A stretch of DNA of 36,732 nt from Bacteroidota bacterium. Lineage in GTDB: Bacteria > Bacteroidota > Bacteroidia > Chitinophagales > Chitinophagaceae. The notes beneath the pieces are model-generated. The model saw only the letters and a list, made by a program, of their open reading frames with translations. It had not been told where the DNA came from and made no database searches. How positions within the stretch are numbered: position 1 is the stretch's first letter; every line of letters starts with the position of its first letter. Shown piece by piece: positions 18,415 through 26,990 of this stretch. The DNA is taken from the NCBI GenBank assembly GCA_024640255.1, contig JAHEFI010000030.1:1-36732 (forward strand), in the 5' to 3' direction. The position numbers were made by a program, and so were the translations under genes.

Positions 18415-18790
18415 ACAGGCGAATTTTTAATTCTAATGACTCAGTTATACGTGGTCTGATTAAATTGTAAATCACAATTGCAATATTTTCTGCAGAAGGA
18501 TTTAGATTTTTAAAAGCGTCGGTATCTAAGTTTAAATTTTTATGATCGAACTTCGAGATCACTTCTTCTTGAACAATGTTACTTAGGTCTTTGGTGTTAA
18601 CCACAAATCCTGTTACCGGATCTGGATAGCCAATTACCTGTACCACCAATTCATAGTTGTGACCATGATAATTTGGATTACTACAAGCTCCAAAAACGCG
18701 CTTATTTTCTGCATCTGTCCAGTCCGCACAGAATAATCTGTGGGCTGCATTGAAATGCTCTTTTCTAAAAACCGCTACTTTTTGAGCCAT
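18377..18790 (-). CDS. 6-pyruvoyltetrahydropterin synthase-type enzyme (PTPS/QueD family), copy 1
   Basis: 137 residues. Zinc ligands His17 (FNAAHRL), His42 and His44 (YHGHNY); catalytic Cys36, Asp82-His83 (FDHKNLNLD) and Glu127 (YETERN) are all present, so it should be active. The spacing Cys-x5-HGH (CSNPNYHGH) is that of eukaryotic-type PTPS (PTPS-II, which makes 6-pyruvoyltetrahydropterin for biopterin), whereas QueD of queuosine synthesis has Cys-x3-HGH. The gene overlaps folE by 38 nt, so substrate supply and use are coupled. It was likely to be auto-annotated as 6-carboxytetrahydropterin synthase. Product identity is inference from motif; a moonlighting QueD role is not excluded. Confidence 0.88.
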   Translation of the reverse strand: MAQKVAVFRKEHFNAAHRLFCADWTDAENKRVFGACSNPNYHGHNYELVVQVIGYPDPVTGFVVNTKDLSNIVQEEVISKFDHKNLNLDTDAFKNLNPSAENIAIVIYNLIRPRITESLELKIRLYETERNFVDYPA

Positions 18791-18845
18791 GGAATAATTT
18801 AAGATATCGAAGTTACAATATAAATAACGCCTAAAAAATGATTTT

Positions 18846-18873
18846 GTTTAATCTTTTTGTTAAAAAATTAAAC
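18846..18873. other. AT-only hairpin between the two PTPS genes
   Basis: Arms GTTTAAT (18846-18852) and ATTAAAC (18867-18873) enclose TTTTT/AAAAA with a GTT loop; one C is bulged. A wider pair, GCCTAAAAA near 18829 and TTTTTAAGGC near 18881, flanks it. With no G+C in the inner stem it is a poor terminator. It may be chance in AT-rich DNA or a weak attenuator or processing site. Confidence 0.3.
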
Positions 18874-18894
18874 GCTTAGGTTTTTAAGGCTATT

Positions 18895-19302
18895 TTACCC
18901 AAAATACTCCACAAAAATTCTTGGAGTTTCATATAATTTAACACAGTGTAAGTGCACATTGGAGGGTAAATGAGGGACCAATTGTTGCCAAATGGCAATG
19001 GCTAGGTTTTCTGTGCTACACATTTTACCTGCCATAAAAGGCACATCCAAGTTTAGATTCTTATGATCCAATTCATCAATTACGTATTGTTTGATGATGG
19101 TGCTCAATTTTTTTACATCAAATAAAAAGCCCGTTTCAGCATCAGGTTCACCCTTAATAGTTACCAATAGTTCATAGTTATGTCCATGCCAATTCTCATT
19201 GGCGCATACACCAAACACTTCTTCATTCTTCTCTTTAGACCAATTAGGATGGGCTAATTTATGCGCTGCATTAAAATGTTCTACTCTTGTTAAATACACC
19301 AT
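18895..19302 (-). CDS. 6-pyruvoyltetrahydropterin synthase-type enzyme (PTPS/QueD family), copy 2
   Basis: 135 residues from the ATG at 19300-19302; a TTG seven codons upstream (19323) would give 142 but lies next to the mqnB promoter region, so ATG is preferred. All key residues are again present: zinc ligands in FNAAHKL and WHGHNY, catalytic Cys in FGVCANEN, Asp-His in LDHKNLNLD, Glu in YETPRIF. It also carries the Cys-x5-HGH spacing of the biopterin-type PTPS. It lies 104 nt upstream of copy 1 on the same strand, so the two are a tandem paralogue pair; the sequences are clearly related but well diverged, which suggests an old duplication and possibly separate roles. Divergent from mqnB. 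Confidence 0.87.
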   Translation of the reverse strand: MVYLTRVEHFNAAHKLAHPNWSKEKNEEVFGVCANENWHGHNYELLVTIKGEPDAETGFLFDVKKLSTIIKQYVIDELDHKNLNLDVPFMAGKMCSTENLAIAIWQQLVPHLPSNVHLHCVKLYETPRIFVEYFG

Positions 19303-19336
19303 TGGTTCGGGTAATTTTTGCAAAGATATAAATTTG
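19303..19336 (+). promoter_or_regulatory. Candidate promoter of mqnB-mqnD
   Basis: TTG at 19303-19305, then 23 nt, then TAAATTTG at 19329-19336, a full match to the Bacteroidota TTG-N(17-23)-TAnnTTTG pattern. The ATG used for mqnB (19352) is 15 nt downstream of the box, which argues against the earlier in-frame ATG at 19337 directly abutting it. Confidence 0.5.
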
Positions 19337-19351
19337 ATGGAACTTTACCTT

Positions 19352-20020
19352 ATGAGAATCATTATTACTGCTGCAACTCATGGCGAATGGATGCCAAGTT
19401 TTCAGAAAATTAATCCAGCCTATGTTAAATTAAACAAGCGATTCTCTGTGGGCTTTCATGAATCTGGTGTGGGACTTCTAGCTTCAAGTGTTTCTTTAAT
19501 GAAAATGTTTGTGCAAGAAACGCCTAGTTTAATTATTCAAGTGGGTGTGGCAGGTAGTTTTGATAAAAAAATTCCATTAGGTAAAGTATTTGCTATTAAA
19601 GACGATTTTGCTGGAGATATTGGTGTGTATGAAAAGAAAACTTGGAAGGATTTATTTGATTTAAAATTAGATCAAGCTAATGATGCACCTTATGAAAAGA
19701 AGTCATTGCCTAATCCATTCTTGAATCAATTTAATTTATTGAAACTGCCAACTAAAAAAGCTGTTACTGTAAATACAATTTCTACCACTAAAGCAGCTAT
19801 TGATTTATATAGTGGAAGATATAAAGCCAGTTTGGAATCTATGGAAGGAGCTGCATTGCATTATATGGGAAGAGATTTGCATATACCATTTATACAATTA
19901 CGCGCCGTGAGTAATTATGTTGGAGAAAGGGATAAAGCAAAATGGAAAATGCGTGATGCGATTTATAATTTGAATGAAACCTTATTGCAATATTTAGATG
20001 CATTGCATAAAATAGCATAA
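19352..20020 (+). CDS. mqnB: Futalosine hydrolase MqnB
   Basis: 222 residues from the ATG at 19352 (MRIIITAATHGEW); the open frame extends further upstream but that part overlaps the opposite PTPS gene and precedes the promoter box. The protein is of the nucleoside phosphorylase / MTA-SAH nucleosidase fold: VGVAGSFDKKIPLG (substrate/glycine loop) and SMEGAALHYMGRD (ribose-binding Met-Glu) are visible. MqnB cleaves futalosine (or the aminodeoxy form) to dehypoxanthine futalosine in menaquinone synthesis. The identification rests strongly on the next gene, mqnD, starting 1 nt after its stop. Without that neighbour, another nucleosidase would be possible. Confidence 0.9.
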   Translation: MRIIITAATHGEWMPSFQKINPAYVKLNKRFSVGFHESGVGLLASSVSLMKMFVQETPSLIIQVGVAGSFDKKIPLGKVFAIKDDFAGDIGVYEKKTWKDLFDLKLDQANDAPYEKKSLPNPFLNQFNLLKLPTKKAVTVNTISTTKAAIDLYSGRYKASLESMEGAALHYMGRDLHIPFIQLRAVSNYVGERDKAKWKMRDAIYNLNETLLQYLDALHKIA

Positions 20021-20021
20021 G

Positions 20022-20825
20022 ATGCCAGTAATTGAATTGGGATTTTCTCCCTGCCCTAACGATACTTTTATTTTTGATGCATTAGTGAATCAAAAAATAG
20101 ATACCAAAGGATACACATTTAATATTCATTTAGAAGATGTGCAAACCCTAAATGAATGGGCTTTAGCGGGTAAACTACCTTATTCAAAAATTAGTTATGG
20201 CGCTTGGCCATCATTAAAAGAGCAATACCAATTATTGAAAAGTGGCGGTGCTTTAGGTAAAGGTGTTGGACCCTTGTTAATATATAAAGATCAACAACCT
20301 GATGCAGCTACAATGAAAGTAGCCATACCTGGAATTAACACTACTGCACATTTATTATTTAGTTTGGCTTTCCCTACTGCAAACAATAAAAGCTTTTTAG
20401 TATTTAATGAAATTGAAGACGCAGTATTATCCGGCAAAGTAGATGCTGGAGTAATCATTCATGAGAATAGATTTACTTATTCGCAAAAGGGATTAAAAAA
20501 ATGGATGGACCTGGGAACTTATTTTGAAGAAACATTTAATGCTCCTATTCCACTAGGCGGTATTATTGCCAGAAAAGACAATGATCAAAAAGAAATTGCA
20601 TTAATAGATGCTTTGATCAAAGAAAGTGTCGAGTATGCTTTTAAAAACAGTTACGAGAACTTGCCTGAATTTGTGAAATGCCATTCACAAGAAATGTCAG
20701 AACAAGTAATGCGTCAACATATTGATTTATATGTAAACGATTTTAGTATTGACATGGGAACTCAAGGTGCGAATGCCATTGCTGCACTAGAAAAAGTTTA
20801 CTCGTCTTTCAATGCTGCAGAATAA
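20022..20825 (+). CDS. mqnD: 1,4-dihydroxy-6-naphthoate synthase MqnD
   Basis: 267 residues beginning PVIELGFSPCPNDTFIF, the diagnostic SPCPNDTF motif of MqnD; periplasmic-binding-protein-like fold. MqnD cleaves cyclic dehypoxanthine futalosine to 1,4-dihydroxy-6-naphthoate, the ring precursor of menaquinone in the futalosine route. VIIHENRFTY (about 146-155) contains the His used in the family's active site, and NAPIPLGGI is another conserved stretch. It starts 1 nt after the mqnB stop (TAAGATG), so the two are coupled. Its last 28 nt overlap the 3' end of the convergent photolyase gene. Other mqn genes (A, C, E) are not in the window. Confidence 0.95.
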   Translation: MPVIELGFSPCPNDTFIFDALVNQKIDTKGYTFNIHLEDVQTLNEWALAGKLPYSKISYGAWPSLKEQYQLLKSGGALGKGVGPLLIYKDQQPDAATMKVAIPGINTTAHLLFSLAFPTANNKSFLVFNEIEDAVLSGKVDAGVIIHENRFTYSQKGLKKWMDLGTYFEETFNAPIPLGGIIARKDNDQKEIALIDALIKESVEYAFKNSYENLPEFVKCHSQEMSEQVMRQHIDLYVNDFSIDMGTQGANAIAALEKVYSSFNAAE

Positions 20826-22120
20826 GCTTTCAATACTCTCTCTCTAGCTACTTCATGCACCACAATAGGTTTGGGATAATCCAAACTATCTAATTCTGGC
20901 ACCCATTTACGGATATACTTTAATTCTTTATCAAACTTTTCTGTTTGTAATCTTGGATTGAACACTCTAAAATAAGGAGCTGCATCACATCCACTTCCAC
21001 TAGCCCATTGCCATCCTCCATTATTCGCTGCCAAATCAAAGTCTAATAATTTTTGTGCAAAATATTCTTCGCCCCATCTCCAGTCAATTAATAAATGCTT
21101 AGTTAAAAAACTAGCCACAATCATCCTCACTCTATTATGCATAAAACCAGTGGCATTTAATTCTCTCATACCTGCATCTACAATTGGATAGCCCGTCTTG
21201 CCTTCACACCATGCTTTAAATTCATATTCATTATTTCTCCATTTAATAAAATCATATTTTGGCTTGAAAGATTTTCCTTGAGCAATATGCGGGAAATGCC
21301 AAAGAATCATATGATAAAAATCTCTCCAAATTAATTCGTTGAAAAAAGTGCTATTCAAACCTTGGGTTTCTAATGCCAATGTTCTTGCAGAGATGGTTCC
21401 AAATCTTAAATGCACACTTAAATGGGTGGTGCCCTCCAATGCAGGAAAATCTCTTTGTTCTGAATATTTTTTAATGAGCCCCTCTTGGTATTTCATGGGA
21501 GGAATAACTAAATCGGTTTTTGAAAAACCAATCTCTTTTAAACTAGGTAATTTAAAAGGCTTGCTATCTAAAAAATAATCCAATAGTTTTTCTGAAGGAT
21601 GTTTCTTGGGAGTTTGCTTTGCCCAAGTGGCTCTCCATTTATTGGCATAGGGGGTGTAAACGGTATAAGGTTTCCCATCGTCTTTGATCACTTCGTCTTT
21701 TTCAAAAATCACTTGGTCTTTGAAATGATGAAAACTGGCTCCTTTGGAAGCGGCCAATTTTTCAATAGCCTCATCTCTTGCATTGGCTTTGGGACCATAA
21801 TCATGATTGGTATAAACTGACTGGATATTAAATTCCCCAAACAACTTTTCAAATACTTCCAAAGGTTTTCCATAACGAACCCATAAAGTCTTGCCTTTGG
21901 CAACCAATTCGTCCTGTAATCTGGTTAGGGTCTGATGGATAAAATCCACCCTTCTATCTGCCGTATCTTCTAATTGATCTAAAATATGCTTGTCAAAAAT
22001 AAAAATGGGAAGCACCTGATGACCTCCTAATTTGGCCTGGTACAAAGCATGGTATAAACCCACATTATCCTGCCATCTTAAATCCCTTCTAAACCAAAAA
22101 ACCGAGATTGCCTGTTTCAT
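20798..22120 (-). CDS. phrB: Deoxyribodipyrimidine photolyase (CPD photolyase class I / cryptochrome family)
   Basis: 440 residues. N-terminal photolyase-related alpha/beta domain (about 1-130, VFWFRRDLRWQDNVGLYHAL) for an antenna chromophore; C-terminal FAD-binding helical domain (about 230-440) with GYPIVDAGMRELNATGFMHNRVRMIVASFL, LLIDWRWGEEYFAQKLLDFD, NNGGWQWASGSGCDAAPYFRVFNP. It repairs UV-induced cyclobutane pyrimidine dimers using blue light. The Trp-rich active-site region and the Asn/Asp-containing LDFDLAANNGGWQW are typical of class I CPD photolyases rather than DASH cryptochromes, but the exact subtype is inferred. ATG start; divergent from the Nif3-like gene with only 54 nt between, and 3' end overlapping mqnD by 28 nt. 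Confidence 0.93.
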   Translation of the reverse strand: MKQAISVFWFRRDLRWQDNVGLYHALYQAKLGGHQVLPIFIFDKHILDQLEDTADRRVDFIHQTLTRLQDELVAKGKTLWVRYGKPLEVFEKLFGEFNIQSVYTNHDYGPKANARDEAIEKLAASKGASFHHFKDQVIFEKDEVIKDDGKPYTVYTPYANKWRATWAKQTPKKHPSEKLLDYFLDSKPFKLPSLKEIGFSKTDLVIPPMKYQEGLIKKYSEQRDFPALEGTTHLSVHLRFGTISARTLALETQGLNSTFFNELIWRDFYHMILWHFPHIAQGKSFKPKYDFIKWRNNEYEFKAWCEGKTGYPIVDAGMRELNATGFMHNRVRMIVASFLTKHLLIDWRWGEEYFAQKLLDFDLAANNGGWQWASGSGCDAAPYFRVFNPRLQTEKFDKELKYIRKWVPELDSLDYPKPIVVHEVARERVLKAYSAALKDE

Positions 22121-22174
22121 ATTTGTTTAACAATTTAAAGCATAAATAGTTGGGTTTTATAGTTAATTTAGCCC

Positions 22175-22975
22175 ATGCAAATTCAAGAAATCATTCATTC
22201 ATTAGAGCAATGGGCTCCCCTTGACTTTCAGGAATCTTATGATAATTCGGGTTTAATAAGTGGAGATCCTACCCAAAATTGTACAGGTGTACTGTGTTCT
22301 TTGGATTGTACCGAGGCAGTGGTGAATGAAGCTATTGCCAAAGGTTGCAACCTAATTGTAAGCCATCATCCAATTATTTTTAAAGGTGTTAAACAACTGA
22401 ATATCAATCATTTCATTGGTCGTACTTTAATTAAAGCCATCAGTCATAATATTAGCCTTTATGCCTTTCATACCAACCTAGATAATGTGATTGATGGGGT
22501 GAATAAAAGCTTGGCCGACCAGCTTCAATTAACCAATCGAAGTATTTTGGCACCCATTTCGGGGAAATTGGATCAAAATGGACAGCCTATTGGCGCCGGT
22601 ATTTTGGGCGAGCTTCCTTTAGAAACCGAGGCCCATTCTTTTTTGCAATGGGTGAAAGAAAAGTTTCATTTATCCGTTTTAAAGCATACTCCTATTATAA
22701 ATAAACAACTGAAAACCATTGCCTTATGCGGTGGTAGCGGAAGTTTTCTCATAGATACTGCCAAAGCACAAAAAGTAGACTGTTTTATCACCAGCGACCT
22801 CAAATACCACGAGTTTTTTGAGGCTGATAATCAACTACTTTTGGTGGATATAGGACACGGGGAGAGTGAACAGTATGTTCCTGACCTAATTGTTGCTTAT
22901 TTAAGCATTAAATTCCCTACCTTTGCCGTCCTCCGATCATTGGTGAATACCCAACCGGTAACTTATCTTAAATAA
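22175..22975 (+). CDS. Nif3-like dinuclear metal centre protein (NIF3/YbgI/YqfO family)
   Basis: 266 residues. Metal-site motifs are visible: LIVSHHPIIFKG (about 61-71) with paired His, FHTNLDNVIDGVN (near 99-111) and VDIGHGESEQ near the C-terminus. Family members form hexameric rings with a di-metal site; the biochemical function is unsettled although some are annotated as GTP cyclohydrolase 1 type 2. It is a short form, like YbgI, without the PII/CutA-like insert that makes many Gram-positive and Bacteroidota homologues about 365 residues. Followed after 9 nt by a zinc-ribbon coiled-coil protein, a pair often found together. Confidence 0.9.
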   Translation: MQIQEIIHSLEQWAPLDFQESYDNSGLISGDPTQNCTGVLCSLDCTEAVVNEAIAKGCNLIVSHHPIIFKGVKQLNINHFIGRTLIKAISHNISLYAFHTNLDNVIDGVNKSLADQLQLTNRSILAPISGKLDQNGQPIGAGILGELPLETEAHSFLQWVKEKFHLSVLKHTPIINKQLKTIALCGGSGSFLIDTAKAQKVDCFITSDLKYHEFFEADNQLLLVDIGHGESEQYVPDLIVAYLSIKFPTFAVLRSLVNTQPVTYLK

Positions 22976-22984
22976 ACTTGAAAT

Positions 22985-23737
22985 ATGGCATCAGTCAAAG
23001 ACTTTTCAGTAGAAGAAAAATTAGTAAACCTTTACCGTCTTCAACGTGTTGATAGCAGCATCGATCAAATCGAAATATTACGTGGTGAATTACCAATGGA
23101 AGTGAAAGATTTGGAAGATGAAGTACAAGGTTTAGTGAACAGACAAACAAGAATCGAAGAAGAGATTAATGGTATCACTGAGTTCATCGAAGACAAGAAA
23201 GCAGCTATCAAAGAAAGCGAAGCTTTATTGGCTAAATATGAGCAACAAAGTGACAACGTTAAGAACAATAGAGAGTTTGAAGCAATCAACAAAGAAATCG
23301 AAATGCAAGGCTTAGAGATCAAGTTAGCCGAGAAGCATATTCGTGATGCAAACGAAGAATTAGCAGATAAAGTGAAGGCTTTAGAAAATGCTAAGAAAAA
23401 CATTGCAACTAAAGAAGGTGTTTTAACACACAAGAAAAGTGAATTAGAGAAAATTATTGCAGATACAGAAATTGAAGAGAAAGAATTAAGAGCTAATAGC
23501 GACGAAGCAAGAACTCATATCGACGAGCGTTTATTGTATAGCTATGACAGAATCAGAAATAGCTACAGAAATGGCTTAGCGGTTGTAGCAGTTGAAAGAG
23601 ATGCTTGTGGCGGTTGTTTTAACTCCATCCCTCCTCAGCGTCAAAGCGAGATTCGTTTACACAAGAAGATCATTGTTTGCGAAAACTGTGGTCGTATCTT
23701 GGTAGAATCTGAGATGGCTGAAAAAGACAGCAAATAG
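22985..23737 (+). CDS. Coiled-coil C4-type zinc-ribbon protein (DUF164 family)
   Basis: 250 residues: a long charged helical coiled coil (about 10-195) and a C-terminal zinc ribbon with Cys208/Cys211 (CGGC) and Cys232/Cys235 (CENCG). This is the architecture of the DUF164 / C4-type zinc-ribbon family (relatives include Helicobacter HP0958 and chlamydial CdsZ), which act as nucleic-acid- or secretion/flagellar-associated scaffolds; in Bacteroidota the role is unknown. Codon usage is noticeably less AT-biased than in neighbours (frequent AAC, ATC, GAC), suggesting higher expression. It is cotranscribed with the Nif3-like gene and followed by a strong terminator. Confidence 0.9.
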   Translation: MASVKDFSVEEKLVNLYRLQRVDSSIDQIEILRGELPMEVKDLEDEVQGLVNRQTRIEEEINGITEFIEDKKAAIKESEALLAKYEQQSDNVKNNREFEAINKEIEMQGLEIKLAEKHIRDANEELADKVKALENAKKNIATKEGVLTHKKSELEKIIADTEIEEKELRANSDEARTHIDERLLYSYDRIRNSYRNGLAVVAVERDACGGCFNSIPPQRQSEIRLHKKIIVCENCGRILVESEMAEKDSK

Positions 23738-23760
23738 TATTACACTATTAAAATATTCCC

Positions 23761-23798
23761 AGAAAGGGTAGCCTAACCGCTACCCTTTCTTTATTTTT
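23761..23798 (+). terminator. Rho-independent terminator after the zinc-ribbon gene
   Basis: A 12-bp perfect stem (arms 23761-23772 and 23779-23790, loop 23773-23778) is followed by TTATTTTT. The tail also contains TATTTTTA (23792-23799), one base from the -7 consensus, 4 nt before the next ATG, so the terminator end and the next gene's promoter may overlap. Confidence 0.85.
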
Positions 23799-23803
23799 AC
23801 ACT

Positions 23804-25288
23804 ATGAGAAGTTTTGTGTTGCTGATTGCCCTTTTTGCATGCCTTAGTAGTCATGCCCAATTAAATTATAATTGGAACGATCGCACACAATATATTTATG
23901 AATCCATCACTTCTTTAAGAATTCCAGAAGCTAGAAAATGGATAGCTGTAGACAAGAGAAACAATCCCAATAATTTATCCTACCCACTTTTAGAAAGCTA
24001 TGCAGATTTTTATCAGCTATTCTTGAATGAGAATACCCTAGAATACAATCAGCTTTATCCCAATTTTAAAAACAGGATTGAATTATTTGAATCTGGACCT
24101 CAAAACTCTCCCTACTATTTATACTGCTTAGGATTAGTGCATTTACATAAATCTTTGGTGGCTATTCGTTTTGATAAAAACTGGGAAGCAGCATTAGATT
24201 TTAGAAAAGCCTATTTATACTTTAAGGATAACAAAAAGAAGTATCCCAAATTCTCTCCAAACGATGTTTACTTGGGCATTTTAACTACTGTGATTGGTAC
24301 TATTCCTAAGGGATATCAATGGATGGCCAATGTATTAGGTTTGTCAGGTAGAATCAGTGATGGCAATGCGATGGTCTTAAGGTATTTAAATAGTAAAGAC
24401 GAATTAAGTGAGCGTGCTAGAAACGAAGCTTTACTGGTATACCCTTATTTGATCATGAATTTTGAAGGCAATAAAGAAAAGACTTTTGATTTTATTACCA
24501 AGAACAATTACGATTTTAAAAACAATCAGATGCATGCCTATATGGCCACTAACTTGTATCTGAATCACCAGCAATCTGCCAAGGCATTAGCTATTGTAAA
24601 TGATTTAAACGATAGTGATGCTTATTTAAAACTTCCTTTCTGGCAGCTTGAATTAGGCTATGCCAATTTGAATGAATTAAAATTAGATAAAGCACAAAGA
24701 GCTTTTGCAGAGTTCATTAATAGTTTTAAAGGCAATTTTTATATCAAGGATTCTTATGAGCGATTAAGTTGGATTGCATATTTGCAAGGCGATATGAAAA
24801 AAGCCAACGCGTATAGAGCAGCAGTTTTAAAATATGGTAACCAAATAACAGACGCAGATAAACAAGCATATCAAAATGCTAAATCTGGTCAATGGCCCAA
24901 CCCTATTTTATTAAAAGCAAGATTATTAAGTGACGGAGGATATCAAGCACAGGCTTTAAATAGTTTGGCTGGTAAAACCAGTATTGATTTCCCTTCAGAA
25001 TCTGAGAAAACAGAATTTGCTTATAGATTGGGTCGCATTTATGATTTAATGGGTCAGGATGAATTGGCTATTAAATTTTATAGCTCTGCCATTGAGAAAG
25101 GTGCAGATTTGACGGATTATTTTGCTGCCCGAGCTGCCCTTCAAATTGGCTTGATTTATGAGCAAAAAAACAACTTTTCTAAAGCCATTAGTTACTTTAA
25201 TACCTGCATAGAGATGAAAAACCACGCATTCAAGAATTCCTTGGATCAAAAAGCAAAATCAGGTATTCAAAGATGTCTTAAACAATAG
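23804..25288 (+). CDS. Exported tetratricopeptide-repeat protein
   Basis: 494 residues. A signal peptide is clear at 1-18 (RSFVLLIALFACLSSHA, cleavage before QLNYNW). The mature part is all-helical with TPR-like pairs: the last three are easiest to see (about 395-485: AYRLGRIYDLMGQDELAIKF, AALQIGLIYEQKNNFSKAIS). TPR domains scaffold protein contacts, here in the periplasm or outer membrane. No enzymatic motif is visible, and no specific function can be assigned. The recN gene follows 16 nt later, so they probably share a transcript, but a functional link is not implied. Confidence 0.85.
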   Translation: MRSFVLLIALFACLSSHAQLNYNWNDRTQYIYESITSLRIPEARKWIAVDKRNNPNNLSYPLLESYADFYQLFLNENTLEYNQLYPNFKNRIELFESGPQNSPYYLYCLGLVHLHKSLVAIRFDKNWEAALDFRKAYLYFKDNKKKYPKFSPNDVYLGILTTVIGTIPKGYQWMANVLGLSGRISDGNAMVLRYLNSKDELSERARNEALLVYPYLIMNFEGNKEKTFDFITKNNYDFKNNQMHAYMATNLYLNHQQSAKALAIVNDLNDSDAYLKLPFWQLELGYANLNELKLDKAQRAFAEFINSFKGNFYIKDSYERLSWIAYLQGDMKKANAYRAAVLKYGNQITDADKQAYQNAKSGQWPNPILLKARLLSDGGYQAQALNSLAGKTSIDFPSESEKTEFAYRLGRIYDLMGQDELAIKFYSSAIEKGADLTDYFAARAALQIGLIYEQKNNFSKAISYFNTCIEMKNHAFKNSLDQKAKSGIQRCLKQ

Positions 25289-25304
25289 TATCTTGCAGTA
25301 GTAG

Positions 25305-26957
25305 ATGTTACAGAAATTAGACATACAGAATTATATTTTAATAGATGAATTAAGCATTGATTTATCCAAGCAATTATCTGTTATCACGGGTGAAACGGGT
25401 GCAGGTAAAAGTATTATCATGGGTGCACTTGGATTAATCTTAGGAGACAGAGCAGATAGCACTGTTTGTAGAAATCCCGAAAAGAAATGTTTTATCGAAG
25501 GCGCATTTCACTTAACCAATGTCGCACAATACAAAGCCTTTTTTGAAGCCAATGAAATTGATTTATCCGACGAACTAATTATTAGAAGAGAAATAAGTGC
25601 GCAAGGAAAATCTAGGGCTTTTATCAACGATACGCCTATTAATTTAAACGAGTTAAAACAATTAACTAGTCAGTTAGTAGACCTTCATCAACAATTTGAT
25701 ACTTTAAGTTTGGGTGATACTGATTTTCAAAGATCTGTGATTGACGCATTAGCTGGTTTACACAAAGATTTAGCTCCTTATCAATTAAGCTTTTCTACTT
25801 GGAAACAAAACGAAAAAAAGCTGCAACAATTGGTAGAACAAAAAGCCGCTTTTGATCAAACAGAAAGTTATAAGCAACATTTATTAGAAGAACTAGCTGC
25901 ACTTGATTTAAAAGAAAACGAATTAGAAAACCTAGAACAGGAATTAAAATTTTTAGAAAACGCTGTTACTATAAAATCACAATTGGATGCGAGTGTGCAA
26001 GCACTAGATAGTTCAGACAATCCTATTGTTCAGCAAATCAAACAAATTGCTAATAATTTAGAAGGTATTAGTAAATGGCAGCCAGAATTTGATGGTTTAT
26101 TGAGTAGACTAAAAGCAGCACAAATAGAACTAGCAGATATTGCTTCTGAATTAGAAAGATGGCAGGATAAAATTGATTTTGATGAAAATAAAATCATCAC
26201 CCTACAAGAAAGATTATCTGCTGGCTATAGTTTGCAGAAAAAACATAAGGTACAAAGTAGTAATGAACTACTAGCTATTCAAAAACAATTAGAAACAGAT
26301 TTGCAAGCTGTATTAAATATTGGAGAAGAAATTGCCGCTTTAGAAAAACAAGTAATTGCTGAATCTTTACAAGTGAAAAAATTAGCTACCGATTTATCTT
26401 CTCAAAGAAATAAACAAGTAGAACCATTCACTAAAAAAGTAAATAGCTTATTAAAGCAAGTGGGCATGCCGAATGCTTCTATTAAAGTAGTGATTGAGAC
26501 TATTCCTTATACTATTTACGGACAAGACAAAGTAGATATTTTGTTTGACGCAAATAATATGAATAAATATGAGCCTATTCGCAAAGTTGCCAGTGGTGGT
26601 GAATTAAGTAGATTAATGCTTTGTATAAAATCTTTGGTGGCTCAGTCCATGGATTTGCCAACTATGATTTTTGATGAGATTGATACCGGTATTTCTGGCG
26701 AACCTGCCAAACAAGTTGGTATATTATTACAAGAACTGGGTGCGAAAAGACAAGTGCTTTGTATTACGCATCAACCACAAATTGCCGCTAAAGGACATAG
26801 TCATTTATATGTATACAAAGAGCAAAAAGGGAGTACCACCAATACACATCTTAAAATTTTGTCTCAAGAAGAGCGTGTGCAACATATAGCTCGTATGATT
26901 GGCGGGAATCCCCCATCTAAAACTGCATTGGAAAATGCAAAAGAGCTTTTAGCATAA
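25305..26957 (+). CDS. recN: DNA repair protein RecN (SMC-like ATPase)
   Basis: 550 residues, the usual RecN length. Walker A GETGAGKS at 29-36, a long central coiled coil (about 150-380), the ABC signature VASGGELSRLMLCIKSL, Walker B MIFDEIDTGISG and the H-loop CITHQPQIAA. RecN is recruited to double-strand breaks, where it helps hold ends together for RecA repair. ATG start. It lies 16 nt after the TPR gene; 33 nt separate it from fabI. Confidence 0.97.
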   Translation: MLQKLDIQNYILIDELSIDLSKQLSVITGETGAGKSIIMGALGLILGDRADSTVCRNPEKKCFIEGAFHLTNVAQYKAFFEANEIDLSDELIIRREISAQGKSRAFINDTPINLNELKQLTSQLVDLHQQFDTLSLGDTDFQRSVIDALAGLHKDLAPYQLSFSTWKQNEKKLQQLVEQKAAFDQTESYKQHLLEELAALDLKENELENLEQELKFLENAVTIKSQLDASVQALDSSDNPIVQQIKQIANNLEGISKWQPEFDGLLSRLKAAQIELADIASELERWQDKIDFDENKIITLQERLSAGYSLQKKHKVQSSNELLAIQKQLETDLQAVLNIGEEIAALEKQVIAESLQVKKLATDLSSQRNKQVEPFTKKVNSLLKQVGMPNASIKVVIETIPYTIYGQDKVDILFDANNMNKYEPIRKVASGGELSRLMLCIKSLVAQSMDLPTMIFDEIDTGISGEPAKQVGILLQELGAKRQVLCITHQPQIAAKGHSHLYVYKEQKGSTTNTHLKILSQEERVQHIARMIGGNPPSKTALENAKELLA

Positions 26958-26990
26958 TTATACTATTTTTACAATACTAAATAACCCAAT

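Noticed and set aside
18846..18873. AT-only hairpin considered as a terminator between the PTPS genes
   Set aside because: The stem lacks G+C pairs other than one at the base, so stability is low; kept only as a low-confidence structure.
19199..19351. A longer mqnB start at 19199
   Set aside because: The extension is antisense to the second PTPS gene and lies upstream of the mqnB promoter box; the ATG at 19352 matches the family start.
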